64,000 nucleotides of DNA from Turritopsis dohrnii. Lineage: Eukaryota; Cnidaria; Hydrozoa; Anthoathecata; Oceaniidae. Shown piece by piece: positions 20,993 to 32,389 of the stretch; the stretch's first letter is position 1; each line of letters starts with the position of its first letter. The position numbers and the translations under genes are program-made. The notes below the pieces were generated by a model that worked only from the letters and a program-made list of their open reading frames with translations, was not told the DNA's origin and made no database searches. The stretch lies in NCBI GenBank assembly GCA_027922465.2, contig BQMF02000617.1, positions 1-64,000 on the forward strand, read 5' to 3'.

Positions 20993-21527
20993 GTGTAGCT
21001 TTTTAGCGGAACGGAGCTCATTTGGCAAGATCAAATATTGTCATCAAAATACTAACAGAGAGATGCGTTCGGCTGCCGTCAATCGCTGAAATTTCTTACA
21101 GTGCATACCAAAAATCAAAATTTTCTCGCTTACCTTTAATTTTCGCAAATTGTGATATAGATATTTATATGATTGATCAAGTCCAAAAGTGTTCAGTGTA
21201 TTGCCTTAGGGCAAAATTGTCGATCTATACGGTAGCAGGCAGGCCAAAGTGGTTGCATTTAGAGTCAAGTAGACATTTTTTCCCCGGGAATGCTGCTCTG
21301 AATGCTCTGGTTTGTTATGAAATTCAAATTGGGAAACTGGGAATATACCTCCTATCCTTTACGATAACATTCATTGTTAGTTGAACATTTATAGATGAGA
21401 ATATTGCTTGTTAATACTTTTGAAAATTTAAATTCAGATCAAAGCTTCTGAATGTTGTGCATCTATCTCACAAGCTGTGTAATCTGAGCTCTGAGGAGAC
21501 TTGATAGAGGGATGGAGGAAAAAGAAA
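20993..21527. repeat. spacer of the inverted repeat, also present inverted at 25.44-25.86 kb
   Basis: About 21000-21480 matches the reverse complement of about 25440-25860, including segments such as AGATGCGTTCGGCTGCCGTC. The 120-aa ORF here and the 101-aa minus-strand ORF in the other copy are similar only because the DNA is similar. There is no domain signature. Confidence 0.65.
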
Positions 21528-22502
21528 AAACTGTTATTTCTTCTCCATTCCTTTTACTACTATCTTTAAGCAATGTTTATTCAACTTGATGTTGTATTTT
21601 GATCCACTTAACTGTGTTTTTATTACCACACACAACACATAAACATAACAAGACAAAAGTCCAAATGATGATGCTAAAATTTAATGTATGATGTTTTTGT
21701 TTGCTCGCTTCTTATTGCGCAGTGACACCATTTGTTGCCCCACAAAATTTTATTCATAATAGGTCCTTTAAGAGATTAACCCATTTTGAATTCTTATTGC
21801 AAGCTTATTATTGTCCATGGGAAATGATTTGCATGTTTCGTATGTAACTTCACGCTGAAGAGAGAGAATGTAGTAGTGGTAAGTGTGTGAAGAAAAAAGT
21901 GGCTTTGATAATTTCTAATGTCTGAATTAATGAGACATCAAAATAGTAGACATCATCATGGAATTTGTCTATTTAAAATAGTACAGTGTTATCAAATTAG
22001 ACTGCTTAACAACAAAAAATGTATATAGACAATATTTTATCCATCTATACTGAAAAATATTCTATGATTTTGAATTCTAGTCAACTCTGTTGTAGTATGT
22101 ACATTTAGTACGTATGTCTGGGTGAAACTTTATAACTTTGAGAAAAATAACTGAAGGTAAAATAGTTATATATACAGCTTACAAATTCTTTGATTGGATA
22201 AGATAATTAAAAATAAACGACAATGAAGAAGAGCTAAGAAACAAATCAGTTATATATATATACATGTTATATATATACTTGAGTTATTTCTAAAAATATA
22301 ATTATAGTTACGTAATAATTATAATAACATATATAATTAAATATATGTGAAATATAAATGATTTTACTTACTTTCAGTATTGTGAATGGAAAATTTATGC
22401 TCTTAATAATTTGTTGGTTGGTTTTACTATTTCAGGTGTATTATAAGGCATTATCAAGAGTAATTGATATCAATCTATGAATCAAGACGAATCACTATTA
22501 TA

Positions 22503-23059
22503 CTAGTATCTCGCGTAAAAGTTTTTTACGACTTTAATTTGGAAAAGAATCTGCAGAAATACGACGCGTTCCCGTGTGTGTACCCCATGACGAAAATTTT
22601 AATTGCGGAATTGGAAATAGAAAGTGTACCCATGCTGTAGAGCTTGAAAAACTGATCAAAAAAATGTATGGGATCGTTTCGCTACGATCAACTGTTGCAG
22701 AGATATCGTCGATCAAAGATTTTAATGACGTCATATCCGCAGTACCAAATAAAATTTGGGCTCAAATGTTGCGTCACCCCGTCACCCGTATCGCTGACCC
22801 CAAAAAACGTCAGTTATCGCTATTGGTTCTCGAGATATTTCCCCAAAAACGTCGCGTTCGATTGGGGATGCAATGCAATGGCTCCCCCGTGATACGACAA
22901 AAATAACTGACGTCACGCCGCGTGCTAATATACTAATCGTCAATTGTCAATGGTCTAACGAAAAAATGACCACGATTAAGAAGATTTTGACCGTAAATTT
23001 AGAAAAAACAAAACACTCTCTAAGTTAAATGTGTTACACACATTGCGAATTAGTATATA
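22503..23059 (-). mobile_element. Helitron, ACTAG-ended short form, tandem unit B
   Basis: Read on the minus strand it begins near TATACTAATTCGCAATGTGTG and ends with a hairpin of the GTAAAA...TTTTAC type, then GAGATACTAG. It is about 557 bp and similar to the unit at 46968-47533. It abuts unit A with no spacer. The first TC is lost or merged with the preceding CTAG. Confidence 0.75.
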
Positions 23060-24028
23060 CTAGTAACCCATGTAAAATTTTTTTACAGGTTTTAATCGAT
23101 GTGAGCTGAACAGAGAGAAAGGCTCAGTATAATGAATTTTAGTATGATAAAGTTTAAATGTCTAGAATGTAGTATCTCGTTTTAAACAGCGTGTAGAACA
23201 CGGGTTTTAATTCATCAAAAATAAAAATACGCGCTGTGCGTCCACTTTTTTCACTTTTTACATAAATTGTATAAATTGAAGATGCAATGCAAAGGTTCCC
23301 CATGATTAAAAATATCTAACGTCAATACAGAAAAACTCTTCACTCATTTAATTAAAAATCTCTAAGTATTCCGGCTAAAGCATATTAGTTCAACACTGGA
23401 GTTATGAACAGAAAAACTTTTTAATCAGAAGATCTGAAACACATCAAAATATTCATAATAAATCTTTCACGATACGATATTATGCAGTAGTAAAAATAAA
23501 TTGTGCGTACAGGTAAACAACAAAAAGATTAACATCGCTGTAACTGCTCACGGAATCCACACCCCAACGTAAATAAAAGCCAAACGCGATAGTCGTAAAA
23601 GTGTCGAAATGTGAATTAAAAACAATTGCGACTTTCTTTACGAACCCAGACCGTCATGATTAAAAACCATGATATTCATTTCTTCAATCGCGTATTATTT
23701 GAAAAGTAATGACGCAGAAACCCTATGAATACTATAAGAAAAAACAAAACAAACAAACAAAAAAGTTCTAAAGCGTACTTACCCTAAAAACATTAATAAA
23801 TCTTCGCGCAATACTTTCGTTGTTGTCTTTCGTTGTTGTCTGATCTCGCGAATAATCAAAACATTTGATTAAATGCAATGCAATGTTTTCCCCTATACTA
23901 ATCATAGAAAAATATTAACCGCCGTGGTCTGACACTCCATTATGAATAAGTGACCGTAAAAACGACCCGAAATTTTAGAGAGTGAAAGCGTGAAAAAAGC
24001 GGATGCACAGCGCGTATTAGGATATAGA
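23060..24028 (-). mobile_element. Helitron, tandem unit A, in the right arm of the inverted repeat
   Basis: On the minus strand it starts TCTATATCCTAATACGCG after an A at the insertion site and ends with a CCTGTAAAA...TTTTACATGG hairpin and TTACTAG. Together units A and B (22503-24028) interrupt the right arm exactly where the left arm reads ACCA/TAATAGTG (about 19145-19155). That supplies the empty site. Confidence 0.75.
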
Positions 24029-24623
24029 TGGTCGTGGAACATCTGGTATATGTACTTGAAACAATGGAACTGCTGAACCAAGACAGGAGTAACAAATGTG
24101 ACGTGTCTGGCATTTCCAGCATATATGTAGTTAGAGACATTCAAAATGTTTTTTATCGTTCATTTGAAAGGAACATGTGATGGATTCAAGAATCTTTTAT
24201 GTAAATTGAATTTTGTTGATTGACATTGCAACATAAAACCGGATGTTGCTGATTATCTGGGTTAAGTTACCTGAACATTTTACCAAAGTTTAGAAGATGC
24301 CTTATGTATTTCTTGTTGGTTTTACTTCCTAGTGCTTCTTTATGCTTTGAAAAAGCTATTTATTTAAGAATAGGCCATCTTTATTCATGCTCATCTTGTC
24401 ATTATGAGTGTCAGAAATTTTTTAAATCTGTACTTATGCATAAAAGAACTGTAAATTATTGATTCATAAAGCATTTTGTTTTCCTTCTCTTTTCTATCTC
24501 CATCCCACATTGACCAAATCCTTGAATACACATTATCAGACTATCAAACCTGACTTGAGATTTTATATTGTGACATTACTTGATATTAAGTTTTTCATAA
24601 CTGAAAATTGCTAATGGGCCAAT

Positions 24624-24944
24624 AGTATTATCACTCTCGCATTTCATGCGGGAGATCAGGGTTCAATTCCCCTTAGCGGCGATTCACCATGCGCGAGTGA
24701 ATGTACCATAGCGCCGGGTCGACCCATGCCATGTGAGGGAAATTGGGTAGATGATACATCGGGTGTTGCAGGAGGTCATCCAGAAGAGCACAGGTCCTTG
24801 ATTGGGTTTGTGTCACTCATGAGAGTGTCAAATACTTCGGAGCCTCCAACCTAAGCCGTGGCCCCTCCTGGAAAGCAGATGCAATAGCAACTGAGTGAGG
24901 CTAGCCACGTAAAACAATACCAAATAAATAAATAAATAAATTTT
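24624..24944 (+). mobile_element. tRNA-derived SINE
   Basis: The head is tRNA-like: an anticodon-type stem-loop CTCGCATTTCATGCGGGAG, then a pol III B box GGTTCAATTCC at about 24659-24669. The A-box part appears truncated. A roughly 240-bp body follows (about 24690-24920), ending in an (AAAT)n tail at about 24921-24944. The other arm of the inverted repeat lacks it, with the uninterrupted sequence at about 18563-18575, so the insertion is directly visible. Confidence 0.8.
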
Positions 24945-25135
24945 TGATAATTTTCAACAAATTACCACATCAAAACGAGGCAAGGGAGCACAGTTTGGTA
25001 TTTGGACATTTAAAGTAATAAGTTCTTTGAATCGCAATATAACTAATATTGATAGGATACATTTCAAGAAAACTAACAAAAATTACATAATATTCTTGCA
25101 TATTCCTTATCCCAAAAAGGAAATAGCGCCCTTTC

Positions 25136-25440
25136 AGTTATGGATAATAGCGCCCTTTTCAGTCATGGATGCGTATTCATGTATTCAACTCGCTCTTCGG
25201 ACTTTGTTGTCGTCGACGAAGGTATCAACAGCCCTTCGAAATATTGCTGAAAATTTAAAACGATAGATATTTTTCCGTAAAATGATGTATCTAAATTTTA
25301 TTCTTCGAAGATGACTCTGAAACAACACATTATTGTAAATGAATATCCGGCTTTCACGCATTCGATATTTTCGCTGGCGAACGGGTGATTCCACGCACCC
25401 ACTCCGCAAACCTTATATATATTGATTATTATATACCTCA
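25136..25440. other. spacer with a short direct repeat
   Basis: ATAGCGCCCTTT followed by CAGT occurs twice at about 25123-25165. Nothing else is recognised. Confidence 0.4.
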
Positions 25441-25860
25441 CAGATAGATACACAGTTTGTGAGCAAAGATGCACAACTTTCAGAAGCTTTGATCTAAATT
25501 TAAAGTTCATGACAAACTTCAGAGCATTCGGAATATTCCCGGGGAAAAATGTCTACTTAACTCAAAAAAGCAACTACTTTGGCCATCCCGCTACCGTACA
25601 CATCGACAATTTTACCCTAAAGCTATACACTGAACACTTTTGGGCTTGATCAATCATATTAATATCTACATTGCAATTTGCAAAACTTAAAGGTAAGCGA
25701 GAAAATTGAGATTTTTGGTATGTCCTGTAAGAAATTTCAGCGATTGACGGCAGCCGAACGCATCTCTCTGTTAGTATTTTGATGACAATATTTGATCTTG
25801 CCAAATGAGCTCCGTTCCGCTTAAAAGCTACACTCCGCAAAAATGAATTTTCCTTAAAAT
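25440..25860 (-). repeat. second, inverted copy of the fold-back spacer
   Basis: This is the reverse complement of about 21000-21480 (see that entry). A dispersed repeat family is therefore present in at least two copies within 5 kb. Confidence 0.65.
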
Positions 25861-27212
25861 GACCTGAACTACAGTCCAAATCAATGCGATATTCTGATTT
25901 TACGATAAATTCTGCATAAGATAGATATGTGTTGAGGCTGGTTTGAAAAAAAAGGTTTTTTTGATTTTTTCACTGAAATAGCCTGTTTAGTCAGGGGGAA
26001 TCCACCTTAACATAAAAAATTTAAAAACCAGGAAAACGCCATCGGGGAGAGCATAGATTCGTCGAGCACCACCAGAGACGTTTTATTTTGATTTTTTACT
26101 TGATACCTACTGAGAGAAACTAGTCATTAGATTATTTAAATTCAGAGAAAGATTTGATGCAAATTTACATATGACCTGTTACTTTCATAGCATTCAACTA
26201 TGTTAGACAGAAACCCTGCAGAAGGACAAAGTGATACTGAAAAAAAGTAAGTAAAATTTTAAATCACATGAAATGCACTTACATAAAGGTGAATTTTAGG
26301 GCTTGGATCTGAGTTATATATTCTTAATAAAATACAATGTACCTTAAATGTAGAAATGTTGGCATGGATTTAATTTTTGCGCTAGCAAATTTGGGGTGCT
26401 GATTTAATGTTGTTTTTTTTAATTTTGGCGCAGATTTAAGTTGGTGCAATTGAGACTTTTTAGTCAAAAGTTTTTGGAGAAAATATAAATTTAGTGTGCA
26501 TTTAATTTTGAGCATTTTGTGTCAATTGAGCCAAGTGTTCTCCTTGTCAAAATTTTTACATATCTACAATCAAGTCAGTTCTCATTTGATGCTACACCAG
26601 AGTTAAGTCACCCATATTTTTGTTACAAACTACAATACATTTTTTTATAGACACAGAGTTTGACATCATATGACGACTACCTAAAAATACAAAACTTAGA
26701 AAACTGCTTCAGATAATAAATAAAATAAAAATGTCAACAGTTCCTCAGTAATAAGGCTTTCTGCACCTCTGGAAAAAAGAAAAACCATCATTTTGAGATC
26801 TATACAAGCCACCATGCTTCTTTTGAACACCTTGCTTTCTACAACGAGCCAGCGGTGGAGCAAGAAATTATATTGGCTGTCACATGATCTAATTTGCTGT
26901 TCTTCTTTTGCAGTAATCATATTTCATTTGAAACTTTTAAGCTTTCTTCAATTTTAAATGTAGTTTATAATTTTTTACATTTGAGTTAAATATATGTGTT
27001 TTAGATCTTTACTTATATTGCCCACTTTGCTTTGTAGCTTCAAAATTTACAGTTTTTCTTCTATACTGAGTTATACTTGTGCATCCTTGAACTTTACAAT
27101 ATTTCAAGAAGTGACAAGGATCATTTATGGATGAAACACTTAAACATAAAGTAGCTCATCAAACACAAAGAAATTAAGATTGGATGGCCTTTTGAACCAT
27201 CAGGAATTAACT
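25861..27212. other. 1.3 kb without recognisable features
   Basis: AT-rich with only short chance frames. I see no repeat or domain. Confidence 0.4.
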
Positions 27213-29319
27213 ATATAAGACAAACGACAGTCCGAAAATTGTAGTCATTCTTCTTAACTAAGATGGATTTCTTAGATTAATAAAAGACTAATTAAAATTT
27301 TAAAAATCTATATTTCGTGTTCAATCTAACACATCTAGTCAGGGAGCTGGCGTCCAATATTTGAAAATAACGGAGCAGACAAATTCAGACTTCTCAAACA
27401 TTTAAGGTAATCATGAAAGGATTCTAAAGCTGTTCACTGGACCTTCCAAATTTTCTTGTGGGGCCGTGCCAGGGAGAAAAATAGTCATTATGACGTCACA
27501 AGCAAACAACGTATTTTTTTACTTCAAAAACAATGATGTATATATATCAAACGAAAGTATTTACGATTGTAAACATAAAAAGTATAAGAACATAGGTAAA
27601 ATTTTGAATATTTGAGAAGATATTAGAAATGAAATGATAAAATAATGACGTCATCTTTTCTGAAAGTCTTGCTTGTCAGTCATTAATCAGTTTCATCATC
27701 AGAATCATCATCACTATCTGTGTCTTCACCTTCATTGTCATCGTCGCCGTCATCATCGTAGACGAGCTCTTCATCATCTTCATTTCCATTATCTTCATCA
27801 TAGTTGTCATCTTCGTCATCATCACTGTCATTATCAAGAGGAGTACCATGGGCGTTCTCGCAATTATTACAACTACACAAATCAGTGCACATCAGGCTGT
27901 GTGATATGCAAATACACTGATTGCTTTCACAGCTTTTCTTCTTACAGGAGCAAGAAACCATTTCCAAAATTTCGTCAGGTGCAGGCTTCCTGAGCATCCA
28001 CTCAATCTCAAGGGCTCCATCCTTAACAATCCATCCATACCCGTCTGGGCTCGGATCCGTGGACAAGGTATCAAAGATCTTTTCACCATTGATGTCACGA
28101 ACGATGCCCGTTTACAATGACACAGAAGAGCATCTCTTGTTGGTGGTAATTGATGTGGTTCGGGTGTTTTCTTATTAGAACAAAACTTTTCGTATCGCGC
28201 TTCGTTTGTATTTGAAGAGGATTTCAAGCCATACAACAAGCAAACAAACCTTTCTAAGGATGGAAAGAGTTGCGGATCAAAGGTGTATGTCTTCCCAAGT
28301 TTTCCAAAATTTCTTGGAATTTCGAAGTATTTTGAATGCCATCTTTTTTCCTTTGCCATGGAAAGCACTCGTGTAGTCATTGCCTGTGAATGAGTGCAGA
28401 GCAGGAAGTGCCATAGAAACACCTCTTCCAAGTTCTAGTCCAATATTTCTGATGTCCAGGATCCTCTTCTTGGCACCAACGCCAATTTCAATGAAAAGAC
28501 GAATATTCAATTTAAAGTTGAAATAAATTGAATAAATGGCAATGTCCGTGTCAACTGTTTTGATACAGACAGAATCCAGGCCGTTGGACTCAGCATGTTT
28601 TGCACACAGAAAAGCTTTGGTATCAGCTTCCTCTTGATTACTTTCCATGTCATGAATCTCTGATTTGGTAATCACTCCATCGACTAGCTTGAGCAGATAA
28701 AATTTGCTGCCAACATTGACATAGAGAAGATTGGTTTCTTTGAATTCGGCAGCAAACCTTGTTTGGTGACTCCAATCTTCCAAAAAGAATTCAATCAATT
28801 CCTTTTTGTTAGATTCATGAAGAAGATTTTTTTCCATTGCTTTGGTCTCCCTTGTTCTCGCCAGTCAATCTTTACTCTGAGACTCCCGTACTCACTCCAT
28901 CGTTTCCGTTCAAATGATTTGACAGAACCATCAATATATTGGTCAGTCACAAAGTAGACAATTTCACTTGTCTTTAGGATCTTCTTCAGCAGATACAAAG
29001 ATATATCGGCAAATGTCGAGAGGTTTAGTGAGCCTAACTGCTGTACCATAACCATACCATCAAAAATCACAGCATCAAACTTAGCTGGAGATTCATCTTT
29101 TATAACAACGTCTTCAATCGCTTCATTTTCGTCTCTCTTCTTTTCAATTTTCTGAAGCGTTTTTTTGTGAGAATATTTATCGAGACATTTTTGATGGAAT
29201 AAGACATTATTCAAAGCGTTTTCATCTGATAGTATCGATGAGATTCTCACGTCCAGTCTTACGTTGGTACACATAAAAAAAAAATTAAACTTATAAACTT
29301 ATAAAATTATGAAAACTTA

Positions 29320-31532
29320 TCTTATTATACTAATTCGCGTTGTGTGTCACACTTTTATTTTAGAGAGTGATATATTTGTTTTTTTTCTCACGGTCAAATC
29401 CTTCTTATTTTTTCCCTTTTTGTCGTAAAACCACGTAGAGCAAGAACACTTTTTTTGATTTTCCGCGATCAGTATATGCTCCTCCGTTTTGTTATTTTTG
29501 GGTTTGCGCAGTGGAAATCAGCCAAAAAACGTCTCTGGAGGAGTGCGAGCAATGCAATCTTCTTCGTTCGAAATTTGTCAACGATCATTTCGTGAGCAAG
29601 AAACTTCGCGAAGAAGACATGTTTCTTTTTGTATACGAATATTTTAATTTAAATTTGATTGTTTTAGGCAGTTTCTGCGAAAAAACGTATCGTGAAGTGT
29701 GGAAGCAAATCGACGAAAGAACTGACGAAGAAACGCAGGTTTGTATGCACAAAGATATTGTTATTATTATAAAACGTTTTATTATCTTGTTTATTGCTAA
29801 ACTTTTACTCTTTAGCACGTGTAAGTGAGTTAGTTGTTTGTTTACAATGAAAAATCATATTTAGATATACAGAAGAAGTGCAGTAAAGTTTTTAAAAATT
29901 AGCTGCAGAAAGATCGAACGAACCAAAAGGTATTATTATAAAACTTTTATTTTTGATTAATAAAAGAATAAGTTAGGTATATGTATTTGTATTTAAATGT
30001 ATTTAAATGTTTGTTTACGTTTTAGTTATCAAATATCGCTATACAGAAGAAAGTGTAGTGAAGAAATGCAGAACAAAATGATGTTTTTTTACACAGTAAG
30101 GAATGGTTTTAATTTAGTTTTGAAAGATTAAATACTATAGCTTTGAATAGATATCTTATTATATGAGTTCTTTCGTTTAGTTTATATGCTGCTGGATGAA
30201 AAACGAAGACTGGCTGGGGAAGTAGGGAACGTGTTATGCTGTCAAATTGTATCTATTGACGATGTTTGATGCTTTGTCTGCATGCCTTTCTGCCAGCCAT
30301 TTATGCCTTTTGTTTTGGTTTGCTTGAATATGGTTGCAGTAGTAGTAAGTATTGTAGCTGTTCTTTACTGAAATCTTTTTCTTTTAGGTCAGAAAAGAAA
30401 AAGTGTAGCTATTTATAAACGAAATTTATAAATGTATAAATGAAACACATGATATGTTGAGAAGGTTATTTAAGAGAACAATGGATTGTGTATTTCATTG
30501 CGATTGTACTACAAAAAAGAAGCATTGCTGGGGTATATTTTTCTTCAGTTTATATTTGTTTACGGCATTCATTATTTTGTGTTATGTTACTTGCTACATA
30601 CATACTCACTAGGTATATACGTTTAACATTATGTTTTTATTTGTTGCTTTTAATATGTTCTGGGTATTCAATAATGGTTTTGGTCAAAGTAGGGCATTTT
30701 GTTGTTTCAATTATTTTTATTAATTTGATGTTTGGTTGTGTATGCCAGGTAAAAGTCTTTATTCTGTTCAGCTCCAGTGTTGAGTGAACCCATATTGACT
30801 CACAGTATCGGTTGACTTTATAGACCAAATTTTATTGTTATCTTTAGGATAAATGCGTACTTGAATTTTCTTTTTGTTTTTTCTTTCTTTTTGTTTTTTC
30901 TTTCTTTTTGTTTTATTTTTTATTTCAATATTGTTATAGCATGATTAGGTTTTCGGTATTACAATTCAAGTATTAATTTTTTAGGTAATAATAAAAAAAG
31001 CATAAAGAAATGAAACTCATGGTTTTAATCATGATGTTGATGGTTTTGGGAAGAACAGACTACATATCATTTCAAAAATTCATTAATGGTTGCAGTCGAG
31101 TAATAACTTTGGAACAAAAGAAAAAGTTGGAAGGTATCAATTTGTTTTGAATTAACATTTTGTAATGTTTGGTTTCGTATGTCTGGGTAAACGGTTCTGT
31201 GTTATATATTGCCATTTTTTTTACATTAAAGTTACTTCTCTTCTGCGTATAAATATATTATTCTGAGCCATGTTGCTATTTGTTTCTGTTTTTAATCTTC
31301 TGAATGTAAGAAATGAATTAAAAAATTAATGCCTGTAGAAACTTTTACACGAGTTAAATTTCGCAACACAACGCATACTGAACATGGGTGGCGAGCGACG
31401 CCGCCTGGGATGTTTTTGAGTTGCGATTCTATGATTTATTTTTTCGTCACGGGGTATGTACACGGGAATGGTGGATTTGACCTAATGTTTTCGAAGTTAA
31501 GTTCGGTAAAAAGGTTTTACCCGGGATACTAG
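29320..31532 (+). mobile_element. non-autonomous Helitron, long family (copy 2), in the nuclease-gene intron
   Basis: It starts TCTTATTATACTAATTCGCG after an A and ends with a GGTAAAA...TTTTACC hairpin and CGGGATACTAG before a T. It is 2.2 kb. An internal GGTGGCGAGCGACGCCGCC hairpin at about 31386-31405 is the 3' hairpin of the short family, so the last 125 bp look like an added second terminator. The small frames inside (for example 29511-29828) are repeated in copy 3 but carry frame breaks and no domain. Confidence 0.85.
30868..30915 (+). repeat. short tandem repeat, TTTTTGTTTTTTCTTTC unit
   Basis: A pyrimidine-rich 17-bp unit is repeated about three times inside Helitron copy 2. The matching place in copy 3 (about 46380-46400) has a GTT repeat instead. 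Confidence 0.6.
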
Positions 31533-31804
31533 TAAACTTATAAATTAAATAAACTCATACAATTCATTAAACTTTGTAAAAATATATACTATAAATATTG
31601 TCAAACAAATATTAAAAATAAAAAAAAGGACACTGTAGACGGTGCAGAGAAAGCGATGAAATCTAATGTAATCTTTTGAAATAAGAAATTGTCTTACCTT
31701 GCATTCCTTGCAGTTGCGAGTGATTTATTTGTAAACTTTCTTAGCTTTTTCTTATCGTAAGATTCGAAGTGAAAAGGGCATTGTTGTTGCTGTTCTTTAT
31801 CCAT

Positions 31805-32375
31805 ATAGATTCTATTACTCAAATCTCTCTCTCCATATCATAATTCAGACACGTGTTTTTTTTCCGCGAAAAAAAGTTTCTTGATTGAGTTGAGTGTTTT
31901 GAATATTTATTCGAATCGAATGTTTTTATTTGATATTAAAAAACAGGGGGTCTTACATTTATTTTTAATTGAGTTAAGAAATTTTTTTAAACATATAAAA
32001 TTCACTTTACTTTCCATTATTTAATTTAAAATGACTTTTATCATGGTTATTTAGAATTACAACACTAGCAGATGTAATACAAAAACTTTTCTTTTTGCGC
32101 ACTTTGTTTTTTATAACCCCCTAAAAAGTTTTGAAGGCTATTACATAAGCTAAAGTTTGCATGTTTCACGATGTTGAAAATGTTCAAAAGATGGCGGCGA
32201 AGAGTAAGATTTTTATGGAAATCTTTGGTATTACAAAAAGGGTAATAAATTCTCATACAAGAAAATTTAAGAAGTCCAGTAAAGAGATTTTGTTTCTATG
32301 AGGATTAAAGAACATGTTTTTATAGGTTTCAATTTGTCAGCTAAAAATACAAATTTATGCAATTTTTTTGGCTGA
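31805..32375. other. 5' flank of the FEN-like gene inside the element
   Basis: The promoter of the nuclease gene would lie here. No clear TATA or other motif is identified. Confidence 0.35.
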
Positions 32376-32389
32376 CAGCTCCCTGACTA

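Larger units (their letters stand above)
18360..25135. repeat. giant imperfect inverted repeat (fold-back) with nested insertions
   Basis: The left arm is about 18360-20990 and the right arm about 21528-25135, with a 0.5-kb spacer between them. After removing the Helitron in the left arm (1,000 bp) and the Helitrons plus SINE in the right arm (about 1,850 bp), the arms have nearly equal lengths (about 1.6-1.75 kb) and match as reverse complements end to end. Examples are 18440-18600 with 24550-25060, 19000-19140 with 24030-24180, 20210-20300 with 22360-22440, and 20860-20980 with 21530-21660. No gene is seen. It may be a foldback transposon or an inverted duplication. Confidence 0.8.
27683..31804 (-). 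pseudogene. FEN1/XPG-like PIN nuclease with Cys-rich region and acidic tail, decayed
   Basis: Exon 1 (31804-31698) begins with ATG, encodes about 36 residues and ends at a GTAAGA donor. Its phase joins exactly to an acceptor at 29258/29257. Exon 2 then shows, in order, FDGMVMVQQL, NQEEADTKA, VKTVDTDIAIYS, and SFTGNDYTSAF with HGKGKKMAFK. These match the metal-binding acids and helix-hairpin-helix order of FEN1/XPG nucleases. A QLPPTRDALL segment, a Cys-rich cluster (CSCKKKSC, CTDLCSC) and a long D/E tail follow. Frames change near 28830, 28310 and 28090, so it is dead. Related proteins are common in cnidarians as uncharacterised repeats. The nuclease role is inferred from motif order. Confidence 0.6.

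Noticed and set aside
21022..21384. 120-aa ORF and its relative at 25574-25879 (minus)
   Set aside because: The similarity follows from an inverted DNA repeat that extends beyond the frames, and no protein signature is seen.
22574..22906. 110-aa plus-strand ORF (with an overlapping 74-aa frame)
   Set aside because: It lies inside a non-autonomous Helitron and recurs as an antisense frame in another copy (47122-47370). The similarity is at the DNA-repeat level and there is no domain.
27673..27993. His-rich 106-aa ORF
   Set aside because: It is the antisense shadow of the Asp/Glu-rich tail of the FEN-like pseudogene.
29511..29828. 105-aa ORF beginning MEISQKTSLEECEQC, similar to 43993-44241
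   Set aside because: The two frames are shared because the Helitrons are copies; they diverge by frameshifts and show no domain, so I do not call a gene.
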